A DNA stretch of 64,000 nt, taken from contig USGU01000006.1 in the NCBI GenBank assembly GCA_900554415.1, positions 23,294-87,293 of the forward strand. The letters are read 5' to 3'. The stretch comes from an uncultured Lachnospiraceae bacterium. GTDB taxonomy: Bacteria; Bacillota; Clostridia; Lachnospirales; Lachnospiraceae. The notes below the pieces were generated by a model. It worked only from the letters and a program-made list of their open reading frames with translations, searched no databases and had not been told where the DNA came from. Shown piece by piece: positions 17,880 to 26,297 of this stretch (positions are counted from its first letter, which is position 1; each line of letters begins with the position of its first letter). The position numbers were made by a program, and so were the translations under genes.

Positions 17880-18599
17880 CTATTTATTATATTGTCTTTT
17901 TATATATTCAATTATCTCTTTTTTATTATCGACATTTCCTTCGTCTACAAATCTTAACATATCATCTATCACTTCTTCGTTTGTACATTCACAGACATTA
18001 CTTAATGTTGATAAAACATAATCAATCTTTACTTCATTTGCCACATCGGATATCGTTTTACCCTGTGCATCAATTTGATTATACGTACACTTTATCTTGT
18101 ACAATTTTATACAATTCTTTACCAATGCAACTGTATATAATATTATAAATACAATATGATATATCTCCAAAAACATAATGAGATAAAAAATTTCTTTTAT
18201 CACTAAGGTAGCATTGCTACATATTACGAAATATAACGCAATAAGGATAATACACTGGATAGCAATATTGGCCGCTAAAAAAACGTAACTTCTTAAAATA
18301 TCACTGATTTTCCCTTTCCCATTATACTGCTCAATAAGCAATGATTCTTTTACAGAGAACATACTGACTACTATTGCAATTCCGCTCAAAGAAAAACCTA
18401 ATAACCCAATAAATGCATTCAGAATATTTGTTGAAAGATTTCCAACTGCACTCTCGTAAACCTTGAATTCTTCATAAAAATTATTAAAAACACTTGTCAC
18501 CACAAAAAGCAGAGTAACAATAAGAGATGCTAATACTTCCCATTCTTTTAAATTAATCAAGTCGTATATTTTTTTATGCTTTTCATAATCATTTTTCAT
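17880..18599 (-). CDS. Four-TM membrane protein of accessory cassette
   Basis: A 239-aa protein; ATG 18599 is chosen because GGGGATTAGGAAA precedes it. Four hydrophobic segments are visible near residues 20-40, 50-78, 98-122 and 130-158 (VLASLIVTLLFVVTSVF; LIMFLEIYHIVFIILYTVA), flanked by short charged ends; the C-terminal ~70 residues are soluble. The start overlaps or abuts the stop of the 307-aa soluble protein, so the pair is likely co-translated. A soluble protein with a multi-TM partner recalls the lambda RexA/RexB arrangement, but no sequence relation is established. Confidence 0.6.
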   Translation of the reverse strand: MKNDYEKHKKIYDLINLKEWEVLASLIVTLLFVVTSVFNNFYEEFKVYESAVGNLSTNILNAFIGLLGFSLSGIAIVVSMFSVKESLLIEQYNGKGKISDILRSYVFLAANIAIQCIILIALYFVICSNATLVIKEIFYLIMFLEIYHIVFIILYTVALVKNCIKLYKIKCTYNQIDAQGKTISDVANEVKIDYVLSTLSNVCECTNEEVIDDMLRFVDEGNVDNKKEIIEYIKRQYNK

Positions 18600-18603
18600 T
18601 TTC

Positions 18604-19527
18604 CTAATCCCCAAAATCATGTCCAATAATTACATCCCGGCAAGCATCTACGAATTCTTCTATCTTGCTTATGTATCGCTTTACTGGCTTATGATCTTCA
18701 GTGCTCCTTGTCACTCCATCTCTTCCAGTTGCTTCAACCTTTGCGTATCCATTTCTCGTTGCTTTATCTGCTGGGACATCTTTTTGTAAGGTATCTATTT
18801 CATTAATAGCATTGCTTACAAGTTTGGAATCCAAATTAAGTCCAAGTCTGCTTGAAGATGTGAATATAATACTCTTTTGTGAGACATTCGCCTCTTCAAA
18901 CTCATCTAACTTATCACTTCCATTTTGCTGTATAGAATTTAATATTTCTGTGTCCGGATTAATAGGCTTTAATATTATATTCAATCTTTCTATTCCATTA
19001 ATCCTTTTTAATTCATTTCGCAAATCATTGATATTTATTCCTTTTGTATACATATCTACATCAAAAACATAATCCTTTTCAGCCAACCTCGCAGCATTGT
19101 TCAACATTTGTGCAAATATTTCAAGAAATTTTTTATAACCAAATCTTTGACTTGTATTATACCCAACCATCTCATTAAATACATCAAAGTAAAATTCAAT
19201 GGCATCTGTATTTTTTATCGACTTATTTTCCAACTCTTGAGTCATAGGATTTTTCACTTTGTAATTCAGTCTGGATTCTTTATCCAATCTTCCTCTGATA
19301 TATGTATCCGTTTTTTCTCTTATATACACACTGTAATGCACTGCATTGCTGTGCACATTACCATCTTCTCCTATATATGGATTTTCTTCATCATAATACA
19401 TTCCATGTTGAAAATATCCCAAAATATCTAACATTATATCTCTCATTTGTAATTCGTTGGAATACACTTTATAGATATGTTCTGAAACTAAATTAATTTT
19501 CCCAAAATACACTGTAATATCATTCAT
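18604..19527 (-). CDS. 307-aa soluble protein, possible exclusion/sensor component
   Basis: ATG 19527 follows GGGGGAACAGAG and is preferred to the longer frame to 19578. The protein begins MNDITVYFGKINLVS and has no signal or membrane segments. A central region IERLNIILKPINPDTEILNS, followed by a helical NGSDKLDEFEEANVSQKS and a beta stretch NGYAKVEATGRDG, gives it a distinct fold I cannot name with confidence; a DUF4747-like family is one thought. It heads a cassette with two membrane proteins placed outside the conserved late and early modules. The function is unknown; phage exclusion is an inference from layout. Confidence 0.6.
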   Translation of the reverse strand: MNDITVYFGKINLVSEHIYKVYSNELQMRDIMLDILGYFQHGMYYDEENPYIGEDGNVHSNAVHYSVYIREKTDTYIRGRLDKESRLNYKVKNPMTQELENKSIKNTDAIEFYFDVFNEMVGYNTSQRFGYKKFLEIFAQMLNNAARLAEKDYVFDVDMYTKGININDLRNELKRINGIERLNIILKPINPDTEILNSIQQNGSDKLDEFEEANVSQKSIIFTSSSRLGLNLDSKLVSNAINEIDTLQKDVPADKATRNGYAKVEATGRDGVTRSTEDHKPVKRYISKIEEFVDACRDVIIGHDFGD

Positions 19528-19597
19528 CTCTGTTCCCCCACACATACTCAATAAATACCTATCTCCATAATATCTCACTTTTCGACATTACGCAACG

Positions 19598-19625
19598 AAA
19601 AAGACAGTCATTTTCAGACTGCCTT
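19598..19625 (-). terminator. Terminator between early genes and accessory cassette
   Basis: Minus-strand GGCAGTC and GACTGTC pair (one G-U) around a seven-base loop and are followed by TTTTTCG. It separates the sigma-like activator gene from the downstream 307-aa protein gene. Confidence 0.65.
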
Positions 19626-19733
19626 TCCAGGTATTTTTCAAATTATAAGGAAGGATAAAAGAGAAGTTGAATGGGAGAACGCTTCTTGCTTTTTTCCTAT
19701 CATAATCATAACATATGCAAATTATTAATATTA

Positions 19734-20150
19734 TTAATCTTCCAACGTATCTCCGATTATTTGAGCAATTCTTCCTTGCGTATATCCCAGACTCTTTCCA
19801 ACATCTTCCTGCGTCATCCCATCCAGATACACCATCTCAAAAATGTCCTTTTCCATCCCTTCTGGCAAATTACCAATAAACTCCTCTACTGCATCAATGT
19901 CCGCTTCTAGCTGCTTCTTCCTTTTTTCTTTCTCCAAAATCCTCCGTTCCAGTTTATCAGATGCCTTTGGTTCCGATGCCTTTACAGTCAAATGACCTTC
20001 TGTATATGGGAAATCATCACTCGACTTCTGCACCTTTATAGAAACTTCTGGAATTTCAGAACGCTTTTCTTCCAGCTTAGCAATAGCTCTCTCAATAACA
20101 GATAGTGTTTTCTTATTCCTTTTGTAGTTATCGCACTTTTCTTTTAGCAC
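19734..20150 (-). CDS. Sigma-70 region 4-like late transcription activator
   Basis: A 138-aa protein starting at GTG 20150 after GAGGACGA. The N-terminal two thirds are charged and helical. The last ~45 residues (EKDIFEMVYLDGMTQEDVGKSLGYTQGRIAQIIGDTLE) form a sigma region 4/ArpU-type helix-turn-helix. Proteins of this size at the end of the early operon and just before terminase are late gene activators in Firmicutes phages. It would bind upstream of the late operon; the exact target is not seen. Confidence 0.75.
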   Translation of the reverse strand: MLKEKCDNYKRNKKTLSVIERAIAKLEEKRSEIPEVSIKVQKSSDDFPYTEGHLTVKASEPKASDKLERRILEKEKRKKQLEADIDAVEEFIGNLPEGMEKDIFEMVYLDGMTQEDVGKSLGYTQGRIAQIIGDTLED

Positions 20151-20463
20151 TCGTCCTCAACTCCTCATCTACTTTCTTGCGTATCTGCCGGATAAGAGTT
20201 TCCCCATCCAAATCACAGTAAAACCCAATATCCTTTCGGAAAAAGTTTTCGCATTCTTCTACCGTATACAAGGCTGGCATATCTTTGGGTTTTCGATGTA
20301 ATCGGATAAGTGCAAGACGATATTCTTTGACAGCCTGATATACCACTGCGCTGCATAGTCTTTCATATCCATCATGGCAAAATATTTCTTGTTTCTCTTG
20401 TTTTATGCTGCTCATCCTTTCTATGTATTCCTCCACAGTGTAGCGATTCATTTCTCCATTCAC
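20128..20463 (-). CDS. Phage protein of unknown function (111 aa)
   Basis: This is a charged helical protein whose start (GTG, after GGAGAAAGCAATCA) overlaps the lipoprotein stop and whose end overlaps the activator start by 23 bp. No known motif is visible. The segment VYQAVKEYRLALIRLHRK is strongly helical. It may cooperate with the activator, given the overlap. Confidence 0.6.
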   Translation of the reverse strand: MNGEMNRYTVEEYIERMSSIKQEKQEIFCHDGYERLCSAVVYQAVKEYRLALIRLHRKPKDMPALYTVEECENFFRKDIGFYCDLDGETLIRQIRKKVDEELRTSAKRKVR

Positions 20464-20741
20464 TGATTGCTTTCTCCAACGATAATGGCAATCTCTTCTC
20501 CGTTCCGTCCATCATTGATTAGGTTTATATCTCCATAATAATCAAAAACCATTTCCCCTTGTTCGTAGACGATAATTCTTCCAGTGTGGCAAGGTTTTGG
20601 GTTTGTGATTGATATGACGGGTTTATCGGACTCATCCGTTTTAGTTCCATTTTTACACCCAGTAAGCACAGCTGCTACAAGCAACATGACAAGGATTATC
20701 CTTTTTCTCTTACGCATCTGTTTTTCGCTGTTATTCTTCAT
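20460..20741 (-). CDS. Small prophage lipoprotein
   Basis: A 93-aa protein; ATG 20741 follows GAGGTGAAAGAG. It has a basic N-terminus, a hydrophobic core (IILVMLLVAAVL) and the lipobox LTGC, so it should be lipidated and anchored outside the membrane. The mature part is about 65 residues with no known domain. Prophage lipoproteins often block superinfection by related phages at DNA injection; that role is plausible but unproven here. Confidence 0.7.
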   Translation of the reverse strand: MKNNSEKQMRKRKRIILVMLLVAAVLTGCKNGTKTDESDKPVISITNPKPCHTGRIIVYEQGEMVFDYYGDINLINDGRNGEEIAIIVGESNQ

Positions 20742-20754
20742 CTCTTTCACCTCG

Positions 20755-20967
20755 TTACCTTTTATAAACAACCCATCTGTCTGCACCTTTGAATTTTATT
20801 TTTATTTTTACTGGCATTCCATCATTTATAGCACCCTTTGACTTATATTCTCCAATAATCGTTGCTGTTTCTAGGATTTTATGGTTTTTTTCACACTCCA
20901 TAGCTTTTTCTTTGTCTGAATAATCTGTGTTGCACACCTGGCACGTATATAATGTCTTTTCAATCAT
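20755..20967 (-). CDS. Small protein with a C2H2-like finger
   Basis: A 70-aa protein; ATG 20967 follows GAGGTGGAACAG. The N-terminal CQVCNTDYSDKEKAMECEKNH can bind zinc through two Cys and the later Cys/His pair. The C-terminal half is basic and beta-rich (KIKIKFKGADRWVVYKR). The frame stays open upstream with coding-like sequence (TWYKLENGKFEEVE) but without a good start, so the gene may be a shortened version of a longer ancestor. Confidence 0.6.
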   Translation of the reverse strand: MIEKTLYTCQVCNTDYSDKEKAMECEKNHKILETATIIGEYKSKGAINDGMPVKIKIKFKGADRWVVYKR

Positions 20968-20980
20968 CTGTTCCACCTCT

Positions 20981-21061
20981 TCAAACTTTCCGTTTTCCAG
21001 CTTGTACCATGTATCCGCCTTGATTCTTTCGCCACTCTACTACTAATTCTCCGTTTATCAT
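20981..21061 (-). CDS. Possible 26-aa peptide after the methylase
   Basis: The ATG overlaps the methylase stop (ATGA), and the reading frame is open for 26 codons, beginning MINGELVVEWRKN. Coupling is the only support. It may instead be the damaged 5' part of the finger-protein gene downstream, because a neighbouring frame carries the continuous coding-like segment. Confidence 0.25.
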   Translation of the reverse strand: MINGELVVEWRKNQGGYMVQAGKRKV

Positions 21062-21918
21062 TCTGGTAACACCTCCGGAAAATCTCTAATGGACATTTGA
21101 CTTTCATTTTCAAACACAAGCATTTCATTCTTTGCTCTTTCATAGAAATTTCTGTCAATTTCAAATCCAAAAGCACTTCTTCCAAGTTCATGCGCGGCTC
21201 TTAATGTCGTACCGCTTCCACAGCATGGATCGATCACAACATCTCCCTCGTCAGTGAATGTTTCAATCAGCTTTTTCAACACCGATACTGGCTTTTGAGC
21301 AGGATGTATTTTGGGAATATCCTTTCCATCTTTTTTCCAAGTGAACCAATTAAATACCATGTGTCCAGTTCCTCGAATGTTCTTCCCATTCTCGTCTACT
21401 TTCAACCCGTTTCTAAACTTCGGGAGTCTATCACGATACAGTAATAATGCATATTCTGTAGCACCAACTACACGCATATTTGCTTTCAATACCTGAGGAC
21501 TATAATTTTTGATAAACACCAAAGGAATATAATTCACAAAACCATGCTTCTTTGCTGCATCAATCAGAGTTGGTAACTGTTCAAAACTACAAAACACAAT
21601 CATGCATGGACTATCGCTGCTTCTTCCTCTGGCCATAGGCTTAGTATCGTCCTTTTTAAGCATCTTTGAACAGAAGTGAAAGTATTCGTACAAGTTAAAG
21701 TTAAAATCGCTATTAAAGGCAGATTTGCCTGCTAACTTGCTTTCTCCATTCTTGTTGTCTCCGCCGTTATACCACATTGGATTGCTTCCGTAGAAGTTGC
21801 TTCCAACATTGTATGGCACATCCGCAATAATCAGCTGCGCTGGTGGGATTGCATATTTTTTGTAATTCTGCATTGAATCTCTATAAATATCACATTTAAG
21901 TTTTTTTCTTTGCTTCAT
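21058..21918 (-). CDS. Orphan DNA (N4/N6) methyltransferase
   Basis: A 286-aa protein from ATG 21918; a longer TTG-started form (to 21984) overlapping the upstream gene cannot be excluded. The catalytic motif is IIADVPYNVG (DPPY type) near the N-terminus, and the SAM-binding motif VIDPCCGSGTTLRAAHELG comes near the C-terminus, giving the beta-class order of N6-adenine or N4-cytosine methylases. A target recognition region lies between. No restriction enzyme gene is nearby, so it probably protects phage DNA from host restriction or modulates expression. Confidence 0.9.
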   Translation of the reverse strand: MKQRKKLKCDIYRDSMQNYKKYAIPPAQLIIADVPYNVGSNFYGSNPMWYNGGDNKNGESKLAGKSAFNSDFNFNLYEYFHFCSKMLKKDDTKPMARGRSSDSPCMIVFCSFEQLPTLIDAAKKHGFVNYIPLVFIKNYSPQVLKANMRVVGATEYALLLYRDRLPKFRNGLKVDENGKNIRGTGHMVFNWFTWKKDGKDIPKIHPAQKPVSVLKKLIETFTDEGDVVIDPCCGSGTTLRAAHELGRSAFGFEIDRNFYERAKNEMLVFENESQMSIRDFPEVLPE

Positions 21919-21976
21919 CTTCTCGAAAGGAGCCGATATATCTTTGCCCGGCCGGAGCTCTGTCTCCTTTCTGTAG

Positions 21977-22165
21977 TTAATCAATCAACGTTGGTCTACC
22001 CGTCCTATCTACTCCCTGAAAATCTTCGATTTCATCATAAACTGCATATAATTTATTCAATAAATCTTTTGGAACCATACCTCCAATCGCTCGGTCGGCA
22101 TTTCCTCCTTTTCCAGTTACGCACGTTGTTATTATTTGTACCAAATTGTCATTGCCATTTAACAT
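21977..22165 (-). CDS. Small phage protein (62 aa)
   Basis: A short conserved-looking early protein beginning MLNGNDNLVQIITTC, with a GGNADRAIGGMVPKDLLNKLY segment. No function is recognised. It lies between two other small early genes and overlaps the possible long form of the methylase. Confidence 0.6.
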   Translation of the reverse strand: MLNGNDNLVQIITTCVTGKGGNADRAIGGMVPKDLLNKLYAVYDEIEDFQGVDRTGRPTLID

Positions 22166-22170
22166 ATTTT

Positions 22171-22299
22171 CTATCTTCTTTTCTTCTTTCTCTTTCTTTT
22201 ACTTCCTGCAAAGATAAAAGCATTCATATTTGCTGGATTAAATCCACCAGACACCGTTTTCTTTCCGGAACTGTGACCATATTTTACAGTATTGCTCAT
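22171..22299 (-). CDS. 42-aa basic phage protein
   Basis: An open frame with ATG 22299 immediately behind GGAGGGCCA. The product begins MSNTVKYGHSSGKK and ends in a Lys/Arg run (SKRKRKKKRR), suggesting nucleic acid binding. It sits between the replication protein and the 62-aa gene in the same operon. Confidence 0.6.
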   Translation of the reverse strand: MSNTVKYGHSSGKKTVSGGFNPANMNAFIFAGSKRKRKKKRR

Positions 22300-22307
22300 T
22301 GGCCCTC

Positions 22308-23174
22308 CTAATTTCCAAGCAACTCTTTTGTCAGCTTGTCCATGTCGTAATCCCGCTCCTCAAAATTACGAAATTTACTATCCGTCTTTTCCTGCTTCTT
22401 ATTTCCATTCTTCTTTCCTTTTACCGGGTACAGATTCTTCCATCCACCGGCTGTTGCTTTCTTTACAATAGCCAAACGTTCCGCACTGTCAGAAGACATC
22501 GAAAGCAGTTCATCCCTCATAGCCTCTATCTGTTCATTGGATATCGCACCCCAATTTTTCTCACGGACAACAAGATATAACTGGAACGCATTTTCAAGGT
22601 TTGTATCATCAAAAACGGACTTATATACTTTATTTTTATTTTCTTTTATTTCTATAGTATTTTCTTCCGAAGTATTTTGAATTTCTTCGGAAGTATTTTG
22701 AATTTCTTCGGAAGAAATTCGCTTTAAGGCCGCACTTAAGAAAGGCTTCTCCGTTTCTTTTTCACCAAGGAGCCAATATTCTTTACTATAGAGCTGTCTT
22801 TTCATGCGCTTTACTGCTATCTCGTAATAGCGTCGCTGAATCCCAGCAGAGGTGATGATGTTTTTCGTCATGAGGTCATCGTCTAAGAGACCTATCTCAG
22901 AGCAAAAGTGCACCACTTGCACGACAGCCTTTTGGTTCTTTACCCACTTGTTTCCAATCATTTTTATAATCATTCTTGATAGCTTATCCAAGGGGATTTC
23001 TGCATAGTAACCGTTTTTGTACACAATACAAAGAATACAATCATATATGGTTACTCCAAGAGGACCAAAACGGTCCAATAAATCGAAGATTTTATCATCT
23101 TCATAAAAGTCCAACATTTTCGGAAAGTATGTAAGCCCTGGTTTATTTGGCGCTCCTCGCCCCATCCGCTCCAC
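22308..23174 (-). CDS. Replication initiation protein, DUF4373 type
   Basis: A 288-aa protein with a GTG start (an ATG nine bases in is equally possible). The N-terminal ~110 residues (GLTYFPKMLDFYEDDKIFDLLDRFGPLG...YKNGYYAEIP) match the DUF4373/Lin1244-type domain found at the start of phage replication proteins, probably a winged helix that binds the origin. A low-complexity linker with 7-residue repeats (SEEIQNT) follows. The C-terminal region is charged and may contact helicase or loader. No separate DnaC-like loader gene is seen nearby. Confidence 0.8.
   Translation of the reverse strand: MERMGRGAPNKPGLTYFPKMLDFYEDDKIFDLLDRFGPLGVTIYDCILCIVYKNGYYAEIPLDKLSRMIIKMIGNKWVKNQKAVVQVVHFCSEIGLLDDDLMTKNIITSAGIQRRYYEIAVKRMKRQLYSKEYWLLGEKETEKPFLSAALKRISSEEIQNTSEEIQNTSEENTIEIKENKNKVYKSVFDDTNLENAFQLYLVVREKNWGAISNEQIEAMRDELLSMSSDSAERLAIVKKATAGGWKNLYPVKGKKNGNKKQEKTDSKFRNFEERDYDMDKLTKELLGN
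22664..22724. repeat. 21-bp tandem repeat inside the replication gene
   Basis: About two and a half copies of a 21-bp unit (plus strand TTCTTCGGAAGTATTTTGAAT) encode the 7-aa repeat EEIQNTS in the linker of the DUF4373 protein. Multiples of three keep the frame. In other phages, repeats inside the replication gene can serve as the origin. Confidence 0.8.
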
Positions 23175-23612
23175 CTACCCTCCTATATATTCCTCAACGG
23201 TAATATCAAGTCCCTCTATTGCGGCATACACTTTCTTTGCCTGCACCAGTACGATCTGCGTATCATCGTGATAAGCAACTCCATTTAATGCGTCTGCAAC
23301 TACTTTTACAATGTTATCCATATCCGGTTTTTTAAGCGGAAGTATCTTTCCTTCTAACATCTCAAGCCGTTTCTTTTTCGGCGTGCTCTGAGGTGGTAAA
23401 AACCTTGCTACAATACGAAGCGTAACCGGAGTACCGGCTTCCAGATACATTCCTTCCGATTCCGTCAGATAACGCTCTTTAATGAAATTCTCATAAAGTA
23501 CCGTATTATCCGGTGTCATGGAAATATTTTTTCCCGCATCCGTATGATGAAAGGTTCTTGCCCTTGCTTTTCCCTGCGGTTTCCCTGGAACCATAAACAT
23601 CACTGCTTTCAT
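23175..23612 (-). CDS. rusA: RusA-family Holliday junction resolvase
   Basis: A 145-aa protein; ATG 23612 is behind AAAGGGGTATGAA. N-terminal VPGKPQGKARARTF and the C-terminal signature LKKPDMDNIVKVVADALNGVAYHDDTQI carry the conserved aspartates of RusA. The enzyme cleaves four-way DNA junctions; in phages it processes recombination and replication intermediates before packaging. It lies in the recombination block with RecT and YqaJ. Confidence 0.93.
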   Translation of the reverse strand: MKAVMFMVPGKPQGKARARTFHHTDAGKNISMTPDNTVLYENFIKERYLTESEGMYLEAGTPVTLRIVARFLPPQSTPKKKRLEMLEGKILPLKKPDMDNIVKVVADALNGVAYHDDTQIVLVQAKKVYAAIEGLDITVEEYIGG

Positions 23613-23715
23613 TTCATACCCCTTTCTGCCCGTACCACAGTTTTTACGTGTGATACGGGCCAATCAATCATCTACAAGTAACTGTGTGATATACTATCCT
23701 AAGGAAATACCATAT

Positions 23716-24639
23716 CTATCCAAAAAACGATGCTTCGATATCGTCACTTGGCTGCACTGCCTTTACTGGTTCTTCTTTTGCCTCATGCAGTTCCTGCTCT
23801 GATACCACCCTATCGTCTTCTGTGCTTACGTCATCCACATACTCCGTCTTTCCGTCCTCATGAATCACTGCCATGTCTTTATCAATTGCGTTCTGCAGGT
23901 CAATACTCATAATCCCCCATTTACTGATAAGCTGACGAAGCATTGTTTTTAGCGCCATTCCATCAAAATCCTTAAACCAGAAAGAGGAATACTTCCACAT
24001 ATCTTTTTCAGGGACTTTCCCCTGTTCCAATAACTCCAATGCCTTTGCACCGCCATTCTTGTGGAATGCAAAGGAATATTTCTCTGCGTGCGCCAGCATC
24101 TTCTTTTTCGACCAGTACAAAGTCTTACGGAAACCATTCTCGTATTCGAACATTGCAAAATATCCCATGGTTGGAGCTTCTTCTCTGAGGATATCATCTT
24201 CAATTAAGTTGACTTCCATTTCCTCATCCAGGGGGTCGTAACGAACCAGTTCCCCTTCCTTGATTACCAGAACATTCAATTTTTTATAGTAACCAGAACG
24301 GATTGCAAGCTGGATGTATCCCTTGTATCCAAGTTGGAACTGCGCTTCTTTACAGCCTTTCTTTTTGTTATCAAATGGGACCATGTAAAACTGACCAAGC
24401 TGTGGTGATGGAGAAAGGTTTAGGGCCTCTCCAAGTAATGCTGCATTTACGATACTTGGACTGGTGCACTCTTGCAGTGCTGGTGTACTCTGCACCGCGC
24501 TTACGATACTGGAAATAAACCTTGTCCCATTCTTTCCACCTACAACCTGATTAATCTGCTTTTTTACTGCATCATTCTGCAGATATACCGATAATTTCAT
24601 CGACTGTCCTTGTCTTGCCAGACTGTTATTTACTGCCAT
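23716..24639 (-). CDS. recT: RecT-family single-strand annealing protein
   Basis: A 307-aa protein with the RecT core at ~25-230: LQECTSPSIVNAALLGEALNL, then QLGQFYMVPFDNKK, QLGYKGYIQLAIRSG and the later KDFDGMALKTMLRQLISKWG. It binds ssDNA ends and anneals complementary strands, working with the YqaJ exonuclease encoded upstream. The acidic C-terminus is typical. A DUF1351-like gene lies between RecT and YqaJ, as in many Firmicutes phages. Confidence 0.95.
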   Translation of the reverse strand: MAVNNSLARQGQSMKLSVYLQNDAVKKQINQVVGGKNGTRFISSIVSAVQSTPALQECTSPSIVNAALLGEALNLSPSPQLGQFYMVPFDNKKKGCKEAQFQLGYKGYIQLAIRSGYYKKLNVLVIKEGELVRYDPLDEEMEVNLIEDDILREEAPTMGYFAMFEYENGFRKTLYWSKKKMLAHAEKYSFAFHKNGGAKALELLEQGKVPEKDMWKYSSFWFKDFDGMALKTMLRQLISKWGIMSIDLQNAIDKDMAVIHEDGKTEYVDDVSTEDDRVVSEQELHEAKEEPVKAVQPSDDIEASFFG

Positions 24640-24642
24640 TTC

Positions 24643-25509
24643 TTATTCCACCTTTCCAAATCTAATCTGATTCTCTGACATATAATCACGAAGTGCCATA
24701 AGCTGCTTTTTTGTTCCCCATACACGGAAATCAAGCTGTAGTACCGTTTCTTCTTCAGGCTCTGCTGTTTCCGCTTCTGGAACTTCTTCCATCACTGTTT
24801 CAGGCTCCTTAATCCGTACATCTGCGGATTCCTGCCCTACCGTTTCCTCCGCTCTCTGCTTGTCCTGTTCTGCTTTTAAACGCTCTGCTTCTAATTTCCT
24901 TTTCTGAATGCCAGCAAGTCTTTGCCCTTCCCGTATTGCCTGGTTCACATCAAGCGTTGATTTATAAACTTCCATTGCTTCGAAACTGAATTCTGGAAGA
25001 TTATTAATCGTAAGCACATCGGAACCTATCTGATACATCCGGCTCTTCATCTGTTCCTCGATTTTGGAAAGAGTTACGGTTGCGTTCAGCCATTTTTCGT
25101 CCCAAATCATATCGAGACTCACAAAGGTCTGAAATCCAATGGATGCAAACAATGCTTTAATTTCTTCTTTTTTTGCCACTTTTCTTCGCTCATCAATCTC
25201 TTTTACCTGAGAATCGATTAGCTTAATCGGTTCGTCAATCAATACCGTGATTTCTCTTACCTGCTGTTCAAATTTTTCGTATGGCTCCATACAGATTTTC
25301 TTTACACGCTTTCGTTCATCTTCAAAAGCGTTTTTTAGCTTATTCAAACCTGCGCGGTCCTTTTTCATATCTGCAAGTGAATCCTCGGTATATGCGATTG
25401 TCTTGTAATCTTTTACCTTTTCAGCGATTGCAGCTTTCAGTTCCTCGTTATTCCACAGAATCTGTTCTGTAAGCCAGTTTTCCTGTGGATTCATAATTCT
25501 AAGTTCCAT
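24643..25509 (-). CDS. DUF1351-like recombination-module protein
   Basis: A 288-aa protein; ATG 25509 follows AGAAGGAGGACACT. It is helical and charged through most of its length (KKDRAGLNKLKNAFEDERKRVKKICMEPYEKFEQQV), with an acidic Pro/Glu-rich C-terminal linker before LDFRVWGTKKQLMALRDYMSE. The first part fits the DUF1351 family regularly encoded between the YqaJ/RecB-like nuclease and RecT. Its precise role is unknown; it is presumed to aid the exonuclease-annealase pair. Confidence 0.8.
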   Translation of the reverse strand: MELRIMNPQENWLTEQILWNNEELKAAIAEKVKDYKTIAYTEDSLADMKKDRAGLNKLKNAFEDERKRVKKICMEPYEKFEQQVREITVLIDEPIKLIDSQVKEIDERRKVAKKEEIKALFASIGFQTFVSLDMIWDEKWLNATVTLSKIEEQMKSRMYQIGSDVLTINNLPEFSFEAMEVYKSTLDVNQAIREGQRLAGIQKRKLEAERLKAEQDKQRAEETVGQESADVRIKEPETVMEEVPEAETAEPEEETVLQLDFRVWGTKKQLMALRDYMSENQIRFGKVE

Positions 25510-25523
25510 AGTGTCCTCCTTCT

Positions 25524-26297
25524 TTATATTTCGGGAAGTATGAGAGGTGGTTTCCTGCCACTCTCTACATACTTCCAAAATTTGATTTCTTCATCTAGCA
25601 GATAATTCAAATCATCTTCAACTTCTGCTCTTTCGATGAAATAGGGTTTTTCTTGTATCCTCACTTCCATTCCCCAGTTGCTCCTCAAACGTGCCAGAAG
25701 AACAACAAATTCATATCCGGTAACAAGGAGATAATGTAATACCTGGGTGTAATAATTATCTGGAATACGGTCTTTCCATTTTTCATACTGCATGGACTGC
25801 AGAATATTGGTAGTCTTGATTTCGAGAATCCCTTTTCTTCCGTCCTGATCAATCAGTTCACCGTCCAGTGATGCCTGCATGAAAGGATGTTCCCGGCTTT
25901 GCAAAATCCGGTATTCATGGTGCAGCACCTGGTACTGTGGGTAATCCAGCCGAAACAATTCCCTGATATGGTGCTCTGCTTCTTTTCCATAAATCACATA
26001 TGGCTTTTCTGATATATCAGATGTCATTTTCCTTCCAGTTTTTTCCTCAAACAGTTCAATATTGGTCTTATAAGGATTCTTCCCAACTACTGCACTTGCA
26101 TCACTGCCACCAATTCCATGTAGCCTTCCTTTTAACCATGCCTTTTCGTCTGCAAAATCGTAAATTTTATATGCAGGCTTTCCTTTGTCTGTTTCTTCCT
26201 CTGCATCCTCATCTTTCTTGTCCCGTTCCCTGCAGATGCATTGTTCTCCGGGGTCTAAGTTATCTCCACAATAAGGACACGTAACATACATTGCCAT
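25524..26297 (-). CDS. YqaJ-type viral exonuclease
   Basis: A 257-aa protein. The N-terminus has a small zinc-binding module (CPYCGDNLDPGEQCIC). The YqaJ nuclease core follows: GRLHGIGGSDASAVVGKNPYK near residue 60, EHPFMQASLDGELID near 145 and ILEIKTT near 163, then YYTQVLHYLLVTG. These residues form the PD-(D/E)XK active site of lambda Exo-like 5'-3' exonucleases. With RecT it forms a two-component recombinase. The start overlaps the upstream 74-aa gene by one base. Confidence 0.93.
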   Translation of the reverse strand: MAMYVTCPYCGDNLDPGEQCICRERDKKDEDAEEETDKGKPAYKIYDFADEKAWLKGRLHGIGGSDASAVVGKNPYKTNIELFEEKTGRKMTSDISEKPYVIYGKEAEHHIRELFRLDYPQYQVLHHEYRILQSREHPFMQASLDGELIDQDGRKGILEIKTTNILQSMQYEKWKDRIPDNYYTQVLHYLLVTGYEFVVLLARLRSNWGMEVRIQEKPYFIERAEVEDDLNYLLDEEIKFWKYVESGRKPPLILPEI

